Shown piece by piece: positions 1 to 12,109 of a DNA stretch of 64,000 bases (positions are counted from its first letter, which is position 1; each line of letters starts with the position of its first letter). This DNA comes from Morella rubra (taxonomy: Eukaryota > Streptophyta > Magnoliopsida > Fagales > Myricaceae): contig CM025853.1 in NCBI GenBank assembly GCA_003952965.2, positions 2,324,271 to 2,388,270 of the forward strand. The letters are read 5' to 3'. Under the pieces are notes generated by a model. The model saw only the letters and a program-made list of their open reading frames with translations. It was not told the DNA's origin and did no database searches. The translations under genes were made by a program, and so were the position numbers.

Positions 1-153
1 TAATCAAGCAGATCAAAAAAGTCCCAAGAGTTCAGATAAACCAAACATATAAGAGCTACCAATCTCAACACCAGCATTGGGTAGTACTCCTCCCCATTTA
101 TATTAAACCTTATGATCCATTTAGTTAAATCCTTCTTACTATAAAGAAGCTAC
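1..153. other. Flanking DNA, no feature seen
   Basis: Short AT-rich stretch before the first CACTA-like terminus. No coding pattern or repeat was recognised here. Confidence 0.5.
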
Positions 154-3100
154 CACTACAAGAAATCCGTTCTCTACCCACGATAGCAGTCAAGGCAGAA
201 ACCTTCAAAATCGTCGAGGAAGGGATTTGGCCACAGTTTATCGTCGTCGAGGAGTCGTTGTGTCTGCTGCGTCCAGAGAGACGTAACACGACAACTGTGG
301 CTCATCGTCACTGATGCGGTGCCTTTCTTGCCCATGAAATACGTCGGGATAAGCAACCTACTTCCGTCGAGGTTGCGTCATTGCCAACAACTGGTGTCTC
401 GTCGAGAGTGAGTGATTTTTTGTCGACGATTTCTTAATGCCGGCAACAAGTTCCATATTTGTAGTCGCTAAACATATCATACACTGACGATCCATAAGAC
501 GTCATTAATTCCATGGTTTTCGCCGACGACAACAAAAAAATCATGGGGAATAAACATTCTTGACCAAAAATAGAAAAATCGATGGGCTGACAAAAATGTT
601 GTATTTGATTAGAACAGTCGAATGGATTGTTTCATTTTGATATTTTTTCAGCAATTTTCCCCTGAGTTTTACATAGAGCGTTATAAATGGATTACACAGA
701 AGATTCAGCCACAATTTGGATATGAAGAAAAGCAACAGGGGATGTATACATGAGAAATTGTGTAGAATTTTCTTCACTGAACTCCAGCAGCCGACTCAAC
801 AAGTGTCCTCCAAGTCAGCTACAACTCAAGCATCCTTCAAGACTCCAAGTCAACTGCAGCTCCAGAACCTTCGGCATCACTAGTGCTAGGTTGTTATGTA
901 TTTTGTGTGCTATTGTATTTCTATGAAATCTCGGTAACCGAATGTCTTCGTATTCCTTCCAAATTTGTGGTGCACATCAAGTGCTTGAGAATATTCCTGT
1001 AAATATAGGAAATCTGTTAGCACACAACAAGTGTACATATTTCTCCATCTATCAACTCTTTGGCTTAAATATAAGGAAATCTTGTAGTCAAGAAGACGCT
1101 CTGCACCAAAGGAAATACAATAATGGCTGAATTCTTAAGTATTTAACAGAAGTTTGGGATAACTTGCAAAGTTTGGGCTTGGTAGTTGCATCTGTTCCTT
1201 AGAATCATACTATAATTTGCACATAATTTTACATAACTTCTTTTGGAATTTGTATACACATAACAACCACATATTACAAGACTTAACAGCAGACTGAAAG
1301 AGAACAAAAAAATAATCAGAAGAATATATAGAGATCCAGAGAGGTTTACATTTGCTCAAAATGTTATAAGTCTAGATAACCTAGCGAACCATCAAACTAT
1401 CTGCTCTAATTTTCAACTCAGAAGCATTGGACAACCTATCTTACAAGCCAGACTAAGATTTTAGAATTTAAAAGAGAGACAGAATATGAGAATATGCCTT
1501 TCAACCAGGAATAGAATCATTTGAATTAAATGCAAAATAAAAATATAATATATGAAACAATATGCACTCCCCTCAAGGAATTCAAATCAATTCCGAATCA
1601 TGTCTTTGTTAGGTTGGAGAATTTTTGAATTATACCTAAGACATATATGACATCTACATCTATATCATACTTAAAAATTTATTTTCAAAGACGATCACAT
1701 ACATGTCACTTTTCTTTCAAATAAATCCATCCAACAATAAATGTCACAAAAAGGGAGGAAGTCATGGTACAACAAATGGCAATAAGCAATCAACATGAAA
1801 TAGAATACAAAGAAATTAATTTTATAGAAGGCTAACTTTTAAATTAAAGTAATATATCCTCACCTTTAATTCACTTTTCTTTTAGCTAGTTCGTCAATAG
1901 CACATTGCTAGGGGCACACACCAAAATAAACCGGATAACAATTTATTATCAAAAACTGTAGTAACCAAAAGAGATGCTAGTAATGGAGAACATGTACCAC
2001 ATGCCCCACTGACTGCCATGCCAGGTGAGCTACATCTCCTTAAAACTGCTGCAGCAACTCATCTCCAAGTACTAGGCGCAACTCATTGTCTTCAAAACAG
2101 GGAAATAGAAATTTCACGGTGATTAGGAAACACACTCCAATATAATGTGATGTAAAACCATTACAAATTGAAGAGGCAAAACTAAGAGAGTGAAGCACCT
2201 TTGGGAAAACAATATCCCACCTTTGAGATTCTTTTTTCATCTACAGCAGAATTAAGATTATCAAATGCCACACAATAGCTCAAGCAACTTTTATCCTCCT
2301 TTAACAATACTATATATAATCGAATAAATTAAGTACTTGTCAGCAGAGAAAGAAATTAGTAGCAAATATAAAATGAGTCAGCTTCAAGCTTAATAAGTGG
2401 TACCAAACTGCGCACATAAAGAGCAAGAGAAAATAGGGTAAAAATCAATTATATACTGATTTCTTTTAAATTGATCCAAAATTATTATTATCCACATTCA
2501 AAAGATGCTTTCCCATGAAAACTCAACATCAATGTGTCCAAAAAATTAGCACAAATTAACTTTTCCAAAGAAGGGGCTAGCGGAACAATTAAATATCTCT
2601 TAGAAATGGGCAAACATAGACTAAATGTCACCGCCTATGCTTTTTGCAGCAAAGACTTCTCTTCAACTGAAAGAAAAATCGAATTACCTGACACCGGCAA
2701 GGATTTTGGCAGTGATTGCTTCGGGCTTGAGACCAAGGAAAATCTTCATTCTGTTCCAAATAAATAGGTCTTCAAAATCCAATTATACCAAGGAGACCGG
2801 AGCAGAGAAGAGAGATAAGAGAGAAAAGTGAGCGGCTGGCAAGGAGAAGAATTTGATAGAGGAGATGGTTGAGGGAGCAAGAAGCTGGGCACTAAATGAA
2901 AACCACGAAAGTCAATTCGATTTGAAACCAAATTCTTTTAGTGACGAAATGGAAAGAGTACGCGGCTAGACTTTTTTGTAGTGTCGACGGCTACAAATTT
3001 GCGTGGAGAAAGCTGGAATTTTGCTGACGATTAGTAAACTGCGCATGGCTAATAAGGCTTTTTATTGCGTTTTTTTTCTCACCTTTAGACTCGACGGCTA

Positions 3101-3180
3101 CAAGTTCGCGTGGAGAAAGCTTGAACATTTGTTGATGATAAGTAAACCACGCGTGGTTGATGAGGCTTTTTCTTGTAGTG
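154..3180. mobile_element. Putative CACTA-like element with 12-bp terminal inverted repeats
   Basis: The left end reads CACTACAAGAAA at 154-165 and the right end reads TTTCTTGTAGTG at 3169-3180, a perfect 12-bp inverted repeat of the type that bounds plant CACTA transposons. The flanking triplets (TAC before, CGC after) do not match, so a 3-bp target duplication is not supported and the two ends may belong to different insertions. A second, less exact end (TTTTTTGTAGTG) stops at 2983. The interior has only short ORFs with no recognisable transposase. CGTCGA-type motifs are frequent near both ends, as expected of subterminal repeats. If real, it is a non-autonomous copy of about 3.0 kb. Confidence 0.35.
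2981..3176. repeat. Two imperfect ~87-bp repeats at the right end of the CACTA-like element
   Basis: The stretch 2981-3067 recurs at 3089-3176 with about 80% identity by eye. Both begin with a CGACGGCTACAA motif, contain GCGTGGAGAAAGCT, and end in GGCTTTTT. They are probably subterminal repeats. Confidence 0.6.
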
Positions 3181-3299
3181 CGCCGAACGACATCACCGAT
3201 GAACTTGTAGACACTTCCCAAGAATGGCCACCCTTCAACCACAGGAATGGAATTCAGCCGCAGTAGTACTCTACTCTTTAGGCTGATTATATACTATAT

Positions 3300-3300
<1 letters not shown>

Positions 3301-3385
<85 letters not shown>
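3301..3385. repeat. Compound microsatellite (CT)n(AT)n(GA)n
   Basis: A run of CT dinucleotides passes into AT and then into GA. The (CT)n and (GA)n arms are complementary and could fold into a hairpin with the AT tract as its tip. It directly abuts the AT-rich module of Pack-CACTA A, where that element's left end would be expected. Confidence 0.95.
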
Positions 3386-4060
3386 TATAAGTTATTTAAT
3401 GTTAATAATTTTTTATATATTACTATATTCCTTTTCATTTTGTCATGTATTTGAAAATTTTTATTTTAAAGGGACCTACTTAATAAAATATGGAATTAGA
3501 GGGAGTGTTATGAAAATTGAAGTTGTTATATGATATATTTTGAATTATACCTATGGTTGTTATGGTAATTACATATTTATTGACTAAATCTACATCTATT
3601 ATCATACTTATAATGAGCATATATATTAATTGACACTATTTAATTAGGACATATTATTTAATTTTAAACAAAAATATATTATGAGATTAGCTTATGCAAT
3701 TAAAGTACATAACTTAATATATGGTCTTAGAGGCTATGATTTAGTCATTAGGTATATAGGTACAAACATATTAAGTACTTAGATTAATTAGCACATATCA
3801 TGTATATAATAAACACATATAACAAATCATGCATGTTATATAGAAGGCATTATACTTTTAAATTATAAGTATTATATATTATTACTACCAACCTATTTTA
3901 ATTAACATTATTATACTAGTTATAAGAAAGAGTGTAAAATAATATGCTATATATTTAATACTAAGTAAAAAGATTTTTAAATACTACTACAATTTATAAC
4001 TGATTTTAATTTACTAAAAACACATAACATGTATATAGCTTATTATTAAAAAAACTGAAA
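3386..4060 (+). repeat. AT-rich module shared by three Pack-CACTA elements (copy in A)
   Basis: This block is clearly homologous to 36886-37345 in the same orientation and to 17840-18690 on the opposite strand. Shared words include TTGTCATGTATTTGAAAA and ACCTACTTAATAAAATATGG. In all three elements it lies upstream of the captured exons in their reading direction. Inference: it is a conserved 5' part of the transposon and may include its promoter. Confidence 0.75.
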
Positions 4061-4130
4061 AGCTAGAAAAAAAATAGAGGCTCAAAACGGTGAGTTTCTA
4101 GCCCTGTGAACTAAAGTACCCTTCCCGAAA

Positions 4131-4147
4131 CCCCCCCCCCCCCCCCC
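4131..4147. repeat. Homopolymer run of 17 C
   Basis: Unbroken C run. Its length may be unreliable in the assembly. Confidence 0.9.
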
Positions 4148-4613
4148 ACTATTGAAACTTTTGAAAAATCTCTAAGGCTATAAAAATTAAAGTTCTAGTA
4201 TGTATTTCATTTCCCGCACGCACCCCTAGACGGAAATCTCTCTCTCCCTCCCTCTTCCTCTTTTATTCTCCAATCGAAATCCCTCTTCCTCTTCCTCTTC
4301 ATCAAACACTTTCCCTCTTCGTCGAAATCTCTTTTAGTTTCTCTTGCTTTCGGTCGCTCCCCACCTGCTCGATGGTTTTGTCTCTTTCTCTCTCTCTCTA
4401 TGTCGAAATCTCTTTCGGTTTTGAATTTTTGTTTGTTTTTGTTTTGAATTTTTGTTTCTGTTTGATTTCAATCTTTTTTTTCCTCTCTTCATCGAAGCTC
4501 CAAGATTTTGGGGATTTTGAGTTCCTGTATTATTAACGATAAGCCCTATTTTTTCTCTGCTTTATTTTCTCTTCTTAATTTTTGCTTCTGGAATTTTGGT
4601 TCGAAGGAGGGTG

Positions 4614-4700
4614 ATGACCTGGAGGAGGGTGGCTAAGTCCCTTCAGGCTCCTGTGGCCCATGGCTTGCTCTTCTCCTTCACTCTCTTGCTTGTGCTCAAG
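4614..4700 (+). pseudogene. Captured exon fragment resembling a plant TMEM185 / Fragile-X-F-associated membrane protein
   Basis: Twenty-nine codons from an ATG encode a protein start with MTWRRVAKSLQAP followed by a hydrophobic stretch (HGLLFSFTLLLVLK). This matches my recollection of the N-terminus of plant transmembrane Fragile-X-F-associated (TMEM185-like) proteins, which begin with a WRRV..S.QAL motif and a first membrane helix. Upstream, 4220-4400 is a pyrimidine-rich CTCTTC leader typical of a plant 5' UTR. No GT follows the last codon and the rest of the gene is absent, so this is a captured 5' fragment. The family assignment rests on about 30 residues and needs a protein search. Confidence 0.5.
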
Positions 4701-5328
4701 TTCAAAACACTGTGTCTTATTCGTTGTGATTCATAATTTTTTTTCGTTGCTTTTGTCTGTCGAGTTTGATTTTTGTTCTGTTAGATGAATATTTGCTTTG
4801 CTATTAGTTTTTCCACTGGAAAAGTGGAAGAAAAGGCAAGACAATTTGAGTTCTTGGGACAGCTATTAGAAGTTCGAAACCTGTTTGCGTTCTCTGGATA
4901 GTACCCATTTTTCTTGTTCCTTTATTCTTTTTGGTACATTTTATATGGAGACCTGAACATACCCAGTTTTATGAGATTGTTATTTATTCTTTGGCTTCCT
5001 TGTTGAGTTCAAATTCTGTATATCAAATGTTTTCAAGAATTGAGTTGCCCAAAAAAATTTCAGTTGAAGACTTTTGGATTGTGTATAAAAATGTTACATT
5101 TCTTATTGTTTTGTCGTAATTGCTTGCATTGACTTCATAGATTTTGATGTATTTACTTTTCTCTTAAAATTTCGTTTGGACTGATTGTTGCTAAAATATT
5201 GTGGAAAATATGATCTAATGTCCTGGAAAGAGCTCTGTTTCTTCATATTGGGTGTGCTAGCTTAAGTGGTAGTAGTTGCGAAGTGGTCCTTATTGCAGTT
5301 GGGTCAGTTTTGGTTGCCAAGGTAGGAA

Positions 5329-5333
5329 GGCAA
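5329..5333. repeat. Target-site duplication GGCAA (left copy)
   Basis: GGCAA directly precedes the 5' LTR and recurs at 10263-10267 directly after the 3' LTR. This 5-bp duplication fixes both ends of the retrotransposon. Confidence 0.9.
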
Positions 5334-5489
5334 TGTAAAAAATTTTGAATATTTTCCTTAAGGTGGCCCACATTTAACCCTATCACTCTCACGTGTCTTT
5401 TCTTTTGCAGTATAGAGACAAACACTTGAACAATTATAGCTGGAGGTATGTCAATCTAAATTCCACTGCGACATATTTAATTTCTTACA
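5334..5489 (+). repeat. 5' LTR with internal deletion (156 bp)
   Basis: It aligns with the 3' LTR at both ends but jumps from GGTGGCCCACAT straight to AACCCTATCACTCTC, losing about 217 bp present in the 373-bp 3' LTR. Because LTRs are identical at insertion, the deletion is later. Confidence 0.88.
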
Positions 5490-5491
5490 TT

Positions 5492-5503
5492 TGGTATCAG
5501 AGC
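5492..5503 (+). promoter_or_regulatory. Primer-binding site of the LTR retrotransposon
   Basis: TGGTATCAGAGC lies 2 bp after the 5' LTR and is complementary to the 3' end of plant initiator tRNA-Met. It would prime minus-strand DNA synthesis. Confidence 0.9.
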
Positions 5504-5860
5504 CTCCTTCCATGCCTCTTGTTTAGTGAAGCGATCTCTTGATAAAATTCTAGATTGTCACATGAATCAAGAGATCATGGTTCTCTATATCTGCATTAAA
5601 AGAAAATTTATTTCTTTTGTCTCATTAGCCGGCGATCAACTCTCTGTTTTTTCAAGTTGTCTTTTCTTTTTCTTTTTTTAAATAGCCGGTCAAAAGTTAT
5701 GAAAAGCACATGGAGACTTGTTTCCTGAATATAGCATATTCACTTACCTTCTCCTTCTATTTGGATTCATGCGATTATTTGGCTTTATTATTGTCTGCCT
5801 ACATGTCTTTTCAGTTTCATGCGGTTTGTTTTCTTGATTTTTTTTCTTTTTGGTTATGAG

Positions 5861-6138
5861 CGTTAGAGAATATATTCAAATAATAAAATCTTCCTCTTCC
5901 TATAAGCTTAAGCTTTTGGGATGAGTGGTAGATTCACATGGTATCAGAGCCAAGGTCCTAAGTTCGAGACCTGACTCCGCACTCTATCCCAATTTCAATT
6001 AAATATTACAAGTGTTGGGCCTCCCAATTAAAGAAAGTCTGGCCCACACGTGAGAGGGAGTGTTAGAGAATATATTCAAATAATAAAATCTTCCTCTTCC
6101 TATCAGCTTAAGCTTTTGGGATGAATGGTAGATTCACA
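5861..6138 (+). mobile_element. Complete TRIM (miniature LTR retrotransposon), 278 bp
   Basis: Two 78-bp LTRs (5861-5938 and 6061-6138) differ at only a few positions. The 5' LTR begins CGTTAG where the 3' LTR begins TGTTAG. TGGTATCAGAGCC at 5939-5951 is the primer-binding site and GTGAGAGGGAG (6050-6060) is the purine tract. The 5-bp target duplication ATGAG occupies 5856-5860 and 6139-6143. The 122-bp interior has no coding capacity. It lies inside the LARD-like element, so it is the younger insertion. A fragment resembling its LTR (CTTCCTCTTCCTAT followed by AGCTTA) also occurs at about 24129-24150. Confidence 0.93.
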
Positions 6139-8170
6139 ATGAGAAGTATACTGTGCTCAAGAAAAGGACAAATACTTTTCGGTCTGTAGGAGTTATGCCG
6201 AATTGATTTTCTAGGTTTGATAAAGGAAAAATCGTTTTTTTTCCCGATCTTAGTTTCCGTTTCCACAGACATAAGTTATTTGGATTTGTAGAATCCGCAT
6301 GATTTAGGCAAAATCAATTGCTGGATGTTTCTAAAGGAACCTTTGGTTATTTTTATTTGCGTAAAGACAAATCTTCTCCTTTTGTCAAAGGAAAGTAAGT
6401 TTTGATTAATATTGAACAACTTAATTTAGACCCAACTTATGCGGAAAATACCTAGAGGGGGGTGAATAGGTATATTTAAAAAATTATCAATTAACTTTTT
6501 CTTTTAAAACATAAAACCTATTCATAATAATATCAATCCAAACACAATTCTCTCAATATTCAAAGTACTAATTAACCACCAGATATGTAAATATAAACAG
6601 AAAAATAATTAAACCCGAATATGTAAAACAGGGTAATCTGAAAAAACTGTAAGTGACTCAGAAGTAACTTCAACTCACAGAAACAGTAAATTTCAGATTC
6701 ACAAACTCAATTGATATGCAATCAATTTTCTTGATACCTGCAATACAAGTTAATACAAATTTAAACAGAAGTACGCTATACCTTTGTCTTCAACCTTCTT
6801 ATACCAAATTATTCAATATCTTCAAGAACGATATTCTAAGCACACTAATCACAAGAATGGTTTATATTATACAAGTAAAACAAAGAAAAATACTCAATCA
6901 CACGACACACGATATGGTGACAAAGATAAATCTTTTGAAGAAGTTCTTCAAAAGAGAAAAACTCTCCTCCGGGCCGAAGCCGGTTTTTAAATCCACTATT
7001 TTCAAATAAGATTACACATTGATTAATAGATTTCGCAACCTAACTAATCTAACCACCGCTAATCGTACCCAAACCAACATGATTCAGATATGATAATCAT
7101 GGAACTCCATGACCATTTGAAACCAAGATTCAACTGGATTGATCTATCTACACAAACCCTTGTGCGATTAATGCTCAATGCTGGAACGTCCAGCAAACAT
7201 ACTTCCAGAACCTCCAGCAAACATACGTCCAGCAATCGAAGAAATCAAGTGTCGATGATCAACAAAATGAAACCTCTCTCAAATCTGATTTGCTTTCACC
7301 ATTATAGCAACCTCAAGCTTTCCACAAGAACAACTAAGAATCAGTGCACTTTCTTGGAGCAAATTTTCTTTTGACGGAGAAAGACGACGTAGTCGGAAAA
7401 CGGTCAGATCTGGGCGTATATCAATGAGAGCCAAATCTATTACGTCGTTCTTTACTCTCATGCATTAAGCCCCTCAACAAACTCCAGCCCCTTCTCTTTT
7501 TTCTAGATACAAGGGAAAAAGGCAAGAATACCCTTAAGGAAGCCACACGTTAACCTCAAGGTACCAGATCAGCAAACACTTTCTAATTTCCTTATAGAAA
7601 CAACGCAATTGACAGAAAGGCCCCTATTGGTTTTTCACGAGACATGTCAAACCGTTTTCACAAAATATATATATATATATGGCTATGGCTTTCGTAAAAT
7701 TTTTGGGACTACTTGTCTTTACAAATGGATTCCTTCTTGGCTTATGCGCATGGGTTTTTGTTTTTTAATTTGAATGAATTTTTATATGAAAAAATTATTA
7801 TGTTCAGTAAATATTGCTCACAAATTCAATTTAATGTTACAAAGTTTATGACTTATTTGGAGCATTTGATTTGTGCGTTTGATTTGGCTCAAAATTTGCA
7901 TGAAACTTTTGTGTTTCGTTAAGAGATTTTGGTCGGCTATTTTGAATCCTTTTCTGTGAATGGTGAGCGATATTTATTTGGAGAATATGAACAATGATTC
8001 ATTTATTGTGAGTTTGGACTTGATCCAATTAAACTGAACCTATTTATTTTGTATTTGGGTTATGCAGTCCATATGGAGAAAGGGCTTATAGGTTGATCCA
8101 CCCGATTCATCTTGGACTAGATCTGACTCATTCGGGTGATCTAGATTAAAAAAATTATATTGATGCCTTT

Positions 8171-8540
8171 GAAGTTGTGATTATTGAAATGTTTTAGGAG
8201 TAGCCACAACATCCTAATTCAGATTAATGATCACATATGGTTACAAAACTTCATTGAGGTTATTGGCATTGATATTTTTTAGGGATCAATGTTAAGGTTC
8301 CACTTTTATATTGCCATTGAAGTTGTGGTTAAGGAAATATTTTTGGAGTAGCCATAGCATCCTAATTTAGTTCACTGACCACATGAAGTCATCAAACTTT
8401 ATAAAGGATTGGCATTTTGAGTATTTGTGGATCAAAAGAGATTATAATAATTTTGATGTTAGGAAGTTGTGATTGTCGAAGCCTTTTAGGAGTAGCCTCA
8501 GCATCCTAATTCGTAATGAAGATCACATAAAGACTACATA
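8171..8540 (+). repeat. Three degenerate ~146-bp repeats inside the LTR retrotransposon
   Basis: Units starting at 8171, 8319 and 8463 each begin GAAGTTGTG, then carry GGAGTAGCC and CATCCTAATT at matching distances, and end near a GATCACAT/GACCACAT word. Periods are 148 and 144 bp. They lie in the non-coding interior; no function is evident. Confidence 0.8.
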
Positions 8541-9889
8541 ACGTTATTAACATCAACATTGTAATTGAATCATAAAAATGGTGACCTGGCCCTGCAGGGA
8601 GGTTATTATTTTGTGGTTTGATTATGATGAAATAGTGAATTAGTGTTAAGTGATGAATTTTCATATGCCCACAGGTACATAGGTTCTTCTTCATTAACAC
8701 GAAATTTATTAGTTTCATTATAAAGTTCAGTAAATTCATGCATGATGTGACCTCTACCCACAAGAAGTTTGAATTTGCTACTAAATTGACGCTTCATAGC
8801 GTGAAAGTTTATTTCTTTGGTTGTTTTATTTTTCCTAATGCATTTATTAGTTACAAACAGTCATTAAAGTTGCTACATAAAGCAAGACAGTTGTCCTCTT
8901 AAAATGTCTATATGGTAAAGACTTTTGAGAGATTTGGAATGAAAGAATTGTAAAATTTTTTTAGCAATTGTTGTTAAAATGCATAAAGTTATTAAAGATC
9001 AATGTCCCTAAGGCGCATCGTAATAAAGGCAGATGCAAAGTATTTTGTAATCATTTATCGTTGGCACTTAGCATAAGGTTGGACATTGGCTTGGCAATAG
9101 GATTACTAGGTCGATACTTAGAGTAACACAGATTTTGGAGCATTAAAAAGCTATAAATAAAGTCATTTGATTTTTCCCTAGAAACCAAGGATTACAGTTT
9201 TATCTACAGTCATATTGACCATTTTATCGCATGCTATGAAATTATTACACAGGCATTATGGTTGAAAATTTGGTCTCAAGTTTGTCGATTATATAGTGAG
9301 ACCTATCAAGCTATTTTTGGATACTTTGCTACAGTTGTTTTCTCCAAGATCAAAAGCAGAAATATGTATATCGACATAAAGTATCTTAGCATAAGAGAGA
9401 ACATAAGAAGACACTTGGTGTTTATTTGAGCATTCAAGTACTGAATTATACATTGCGGATCCCATGACTGAAAGTTACCGGTACTACAGTTTAAATTCAT
9501 GCGGAGTATTTGGAATTTGTTAATTCAGTTTATGTCTAGTTTCTCTCTATTCTGGTCTATAGACATACAATTCATATTCTTAGAGAATAAATTTACATTT
9601 GTGCACATAAGGTGTTGTAATTATTTTATCCATGGAGATAAACATAAAGTTGGAAGTTCATTCATAAAGTTATAGCTCATAAAGTACTCATGAAGAGAGT
9701 GTTGTGTATTGTGATACATAGAAGGGAAGGATTCGATCATAAGTAACATATCACCATGATTCATGCATGATATTCTTTACTTGAGTGGGAGTGTTTCAAA
9801 ACTAGTAGGAATGAATATAGTAGTGGCCATACAAAAGTGTCAATCACCCAATCAGGTAATTTATGTGTTATGTGGACCAAGTGGGAGAA

Positions 9890-10262
9890 TGTAAAATATT
9901 TTGAATATTTTCCTTAAGGTGGCCCACATATCTAGCGTATGAAGTTTTAAATTTAAATCATGGGTGTTTTGAATTCTATTCCTATCAGTTACTAGTTTTG
10001 AATATTTAAATTTTAAATAGAATCTTATTCTTTGATGGGAGGAATAACTGCAGTAGAATTCTGATCAGGGGTCCCTAGCCTAGCCTATAAAATAAAGGTC
10101 TGTGTATTCCATCAATATGGCTAATACGGTTAAGGAATAGGCTAGAAGAACCCTATCACTCTCACGTGTCTTTTCTTTTGCAGTACAAAGACAAACACTT
10201 AAACAATTATAGACGCAGGTATGTCGATCAAAATTCCGCTGCGACATATTTAATTTCTTACA
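9890..10262 (+). repeat. 3' LTR of the LARD-like element (373 bp)
   Basis: Begins TGTAAAATATT after a purine tract and ends TTTCTTACA, followed by GGCAA. It is the full-length LTR of the pair. Confidence 0.9.
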
Positions 10263-10745
10263 GGCAAATTTTGGTATTTCCGTTTTATGTAGGTCTGATT
10301 TTTAACCATTCATCAAATAGGTATAGATATTACCCTGTAAGCGGAAACCCTTTTTTTTTTTCCTTGTAATTTCTTTCATTCATGTGATAAATTATTGGTA
10401 CTAAACGTGTATATGGGGTCTTTGAGGTGGAAATTTAGCTTTTTGATGCATTTCATGTTTTGCTTTGTGGGGTTTAAGGCTGATTTAAGTCAGGTTTTGA
10501 TAGTTTGGTTGAGATGGCTTCCTCAGACATCAATTTCCTTGCAGTTATACTATCACTTTTTAGGATTATAGTTTATGCTATTGAACTGTTTCTGTGATTG
10601 TAATTGTTGGGTTATCATTCCTCGTAGCTATCTTCCTTATTCTTATTCTTTTGCTTGTATTGTATAGAAATTCTTGCTTTTCGTTTTTACCACAAATCTG
10701 AAGGTTTGTTATTTGCTTAACTGGTTTAATATCTCTGTCGGGCAG

Positions 10746-11023
10746 GGAGTTTTCCAAGGATCGGGAGTTTGGTAGGGAAGTGAGCAGCAGGGTTGATGTT
10801 CCTTCCATGAAATTGAAATCTGTATGTCTTTTCCATTGTCCTAATTTCCCTTTGTCCTTATTATTGTTGAAAGACTTGCACTAATACCGATTGCCTTATT
10901 GGATCAAGCTTCATTTTTTTCTTATTGCTGCTGTTTATTCTATTGTTTGCTTGTAGGAGAAATCTTCCAGTAGACCTAGTAGAAGGAGTTCTTCGAGCAC
11001 TTTGCCTGCAAGCATTAGGACAG
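10746..11023 (+). pseudogene. Captured two-exon fragment, unidentified serine/arginine-rich protein
   Basis: Two exon-like stretches keep one reading frame across consensus splice sites. The first, 10746-10821, follows GGGCAG, precedes GTATGT and encodes EFSKDREFGREVSSRVDVPS and a short tail. The second, 10957-11023, follows TTGTAG, precedes GTGCAA and encodes a run rich in Ser and Arg (SSSRPSRRSSSSTLPASIRT). I do not recognise the gene. A third exon-like stretch with a stop lies at 11806-11885. The pattern is that of host exons carried inside Pack-CACTA A, in the same direction as the TMEM185-like fragment; whether both came from one locus is unknown. Confidence 0.5.
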
Positions 11024-12109
11024 GTGCAAAATTGTTTCTTTGGATTGCCTTAATTGATGAACTCTTGGGACATTGTAGTATTCAAAACTTAAATACAATA
11101 TTACATGTTATCAAGCATTTCAATGGATTCACTTGGTACTTATTTCTGCCCTACTTTATTATCTCTTCTTGAGTGTTGATGTAAATGGATTGGTTGTAGT
11201 GGATCCTTTTAGCTGTGTGACATGCAAGCTGAACTTTTAGCCAAAGTAGTCCCATCTGGGCATTTCTACTTTTAAGCCCAATAGACCATGTATCTCATTT
11301 TCAGCCTAGCATCGATTTTACTCATTAGACCATGGTGAACCTTGTGTGCCTCTCATTTAGTGGGAATTTGTTGAGTTGATTAACCTACACATCTTGTTTT
11401 AACTATATGATATAGGGAACTTCTTGTGGCCTGAGAACTAGTTAAATGAAGAATCAGCCTGTATGAGGAGTCCTCTATGCTAGCAATGCATTTAAGTGTT
11501 CAAAATGCATAAGAATGTAAAAATTTTGTTTTTCCTTGCATATCAGCCACCCAAGAACTGGGTAATTTATCACTTTGTTTTTTCAACCTAAAAAGCTTAG
11601 ATGTATCCTTCAGCTTATTTTTTAGCATTGAAGAGTTGAGAGATATGTTGTCAAGTTTACATAGGGATATGTAATTATATTTCAGGAAAAGTGATCCTAG
11701 TGGTTTCGTTATTGATAGTTGATATTTGTGGTAAAAAAAAGCTCTACAATATGTTGCGGAATACAATTTTGACCATGGACATAAAAATGTTCTTGATTTA
11801 CAGATTGTTAGACCCCAGCTCAGCTGCTAAACAAGGTGACAGTATCAAAAGTGGGACAATCATCAGCTTGCAACACGAGGACTAGGAAAAAGCAAGGCAG
11901 ATAAAGGTTGTATGCACTGCACTCTGTATGTTTACATGTATATGATAATTCCATGGCCTCTGTATATTTTGTTTCATTATTCTTGTTTTTTAAGCTTTTA
12001 CATCCAATGAATTATGGTTATTAAAATAAATTTGTATTACCGATTAAAAAAGCATGTATAGGAAAAAATTATAGTGTTTTAAAAATGTTGGCACATACCA
12101 AAAAAAAAA

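Larger units (their letters stand above)
5334..10262 (+). mobile_element. Non-coding LTR retrotransposon (LARD-like, probably copia-derived)
   Basis: The element starts TGTAAAA and ends CTTACA at both LTRs and is flanked by GGCAA. A primer-binding site, TGGTATCAGAGC (complementary to initiator methionine tRNA), follows the 5' LTR. A purine tract (AAGTGGGAGAA, 9879-9889) precedes the 3' LTR. The 4.4-kb interior has no recognisable gag, protease, integrase or reverse transcriptase and no ORF above 100 codons, so it is a large retrotransposon derivative mobilised in trans. It sits inside Pack-CACTA A and itself contains a TRIM. A stretch near 6430-7470 begins with a GAGGGGGGTGAATAGG motif seen in some copia LTRs and may be a further old insertion. 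Confidence 0.88.

Noticed and set aside
5492-5951. tRNA gene fragments suggested by TGGTATCAGAGC
   Set aside because: These are primer-binding sites next to LTRs; no cloverleaf can be drawn around them.
6430-7470. A solo LTR or second copia insertion inside the LARD-like element
   Set aside because: The GAGGGGGGTGAATAGG motif is suggestive, but I could not find matching LTR ends or a target duplication.
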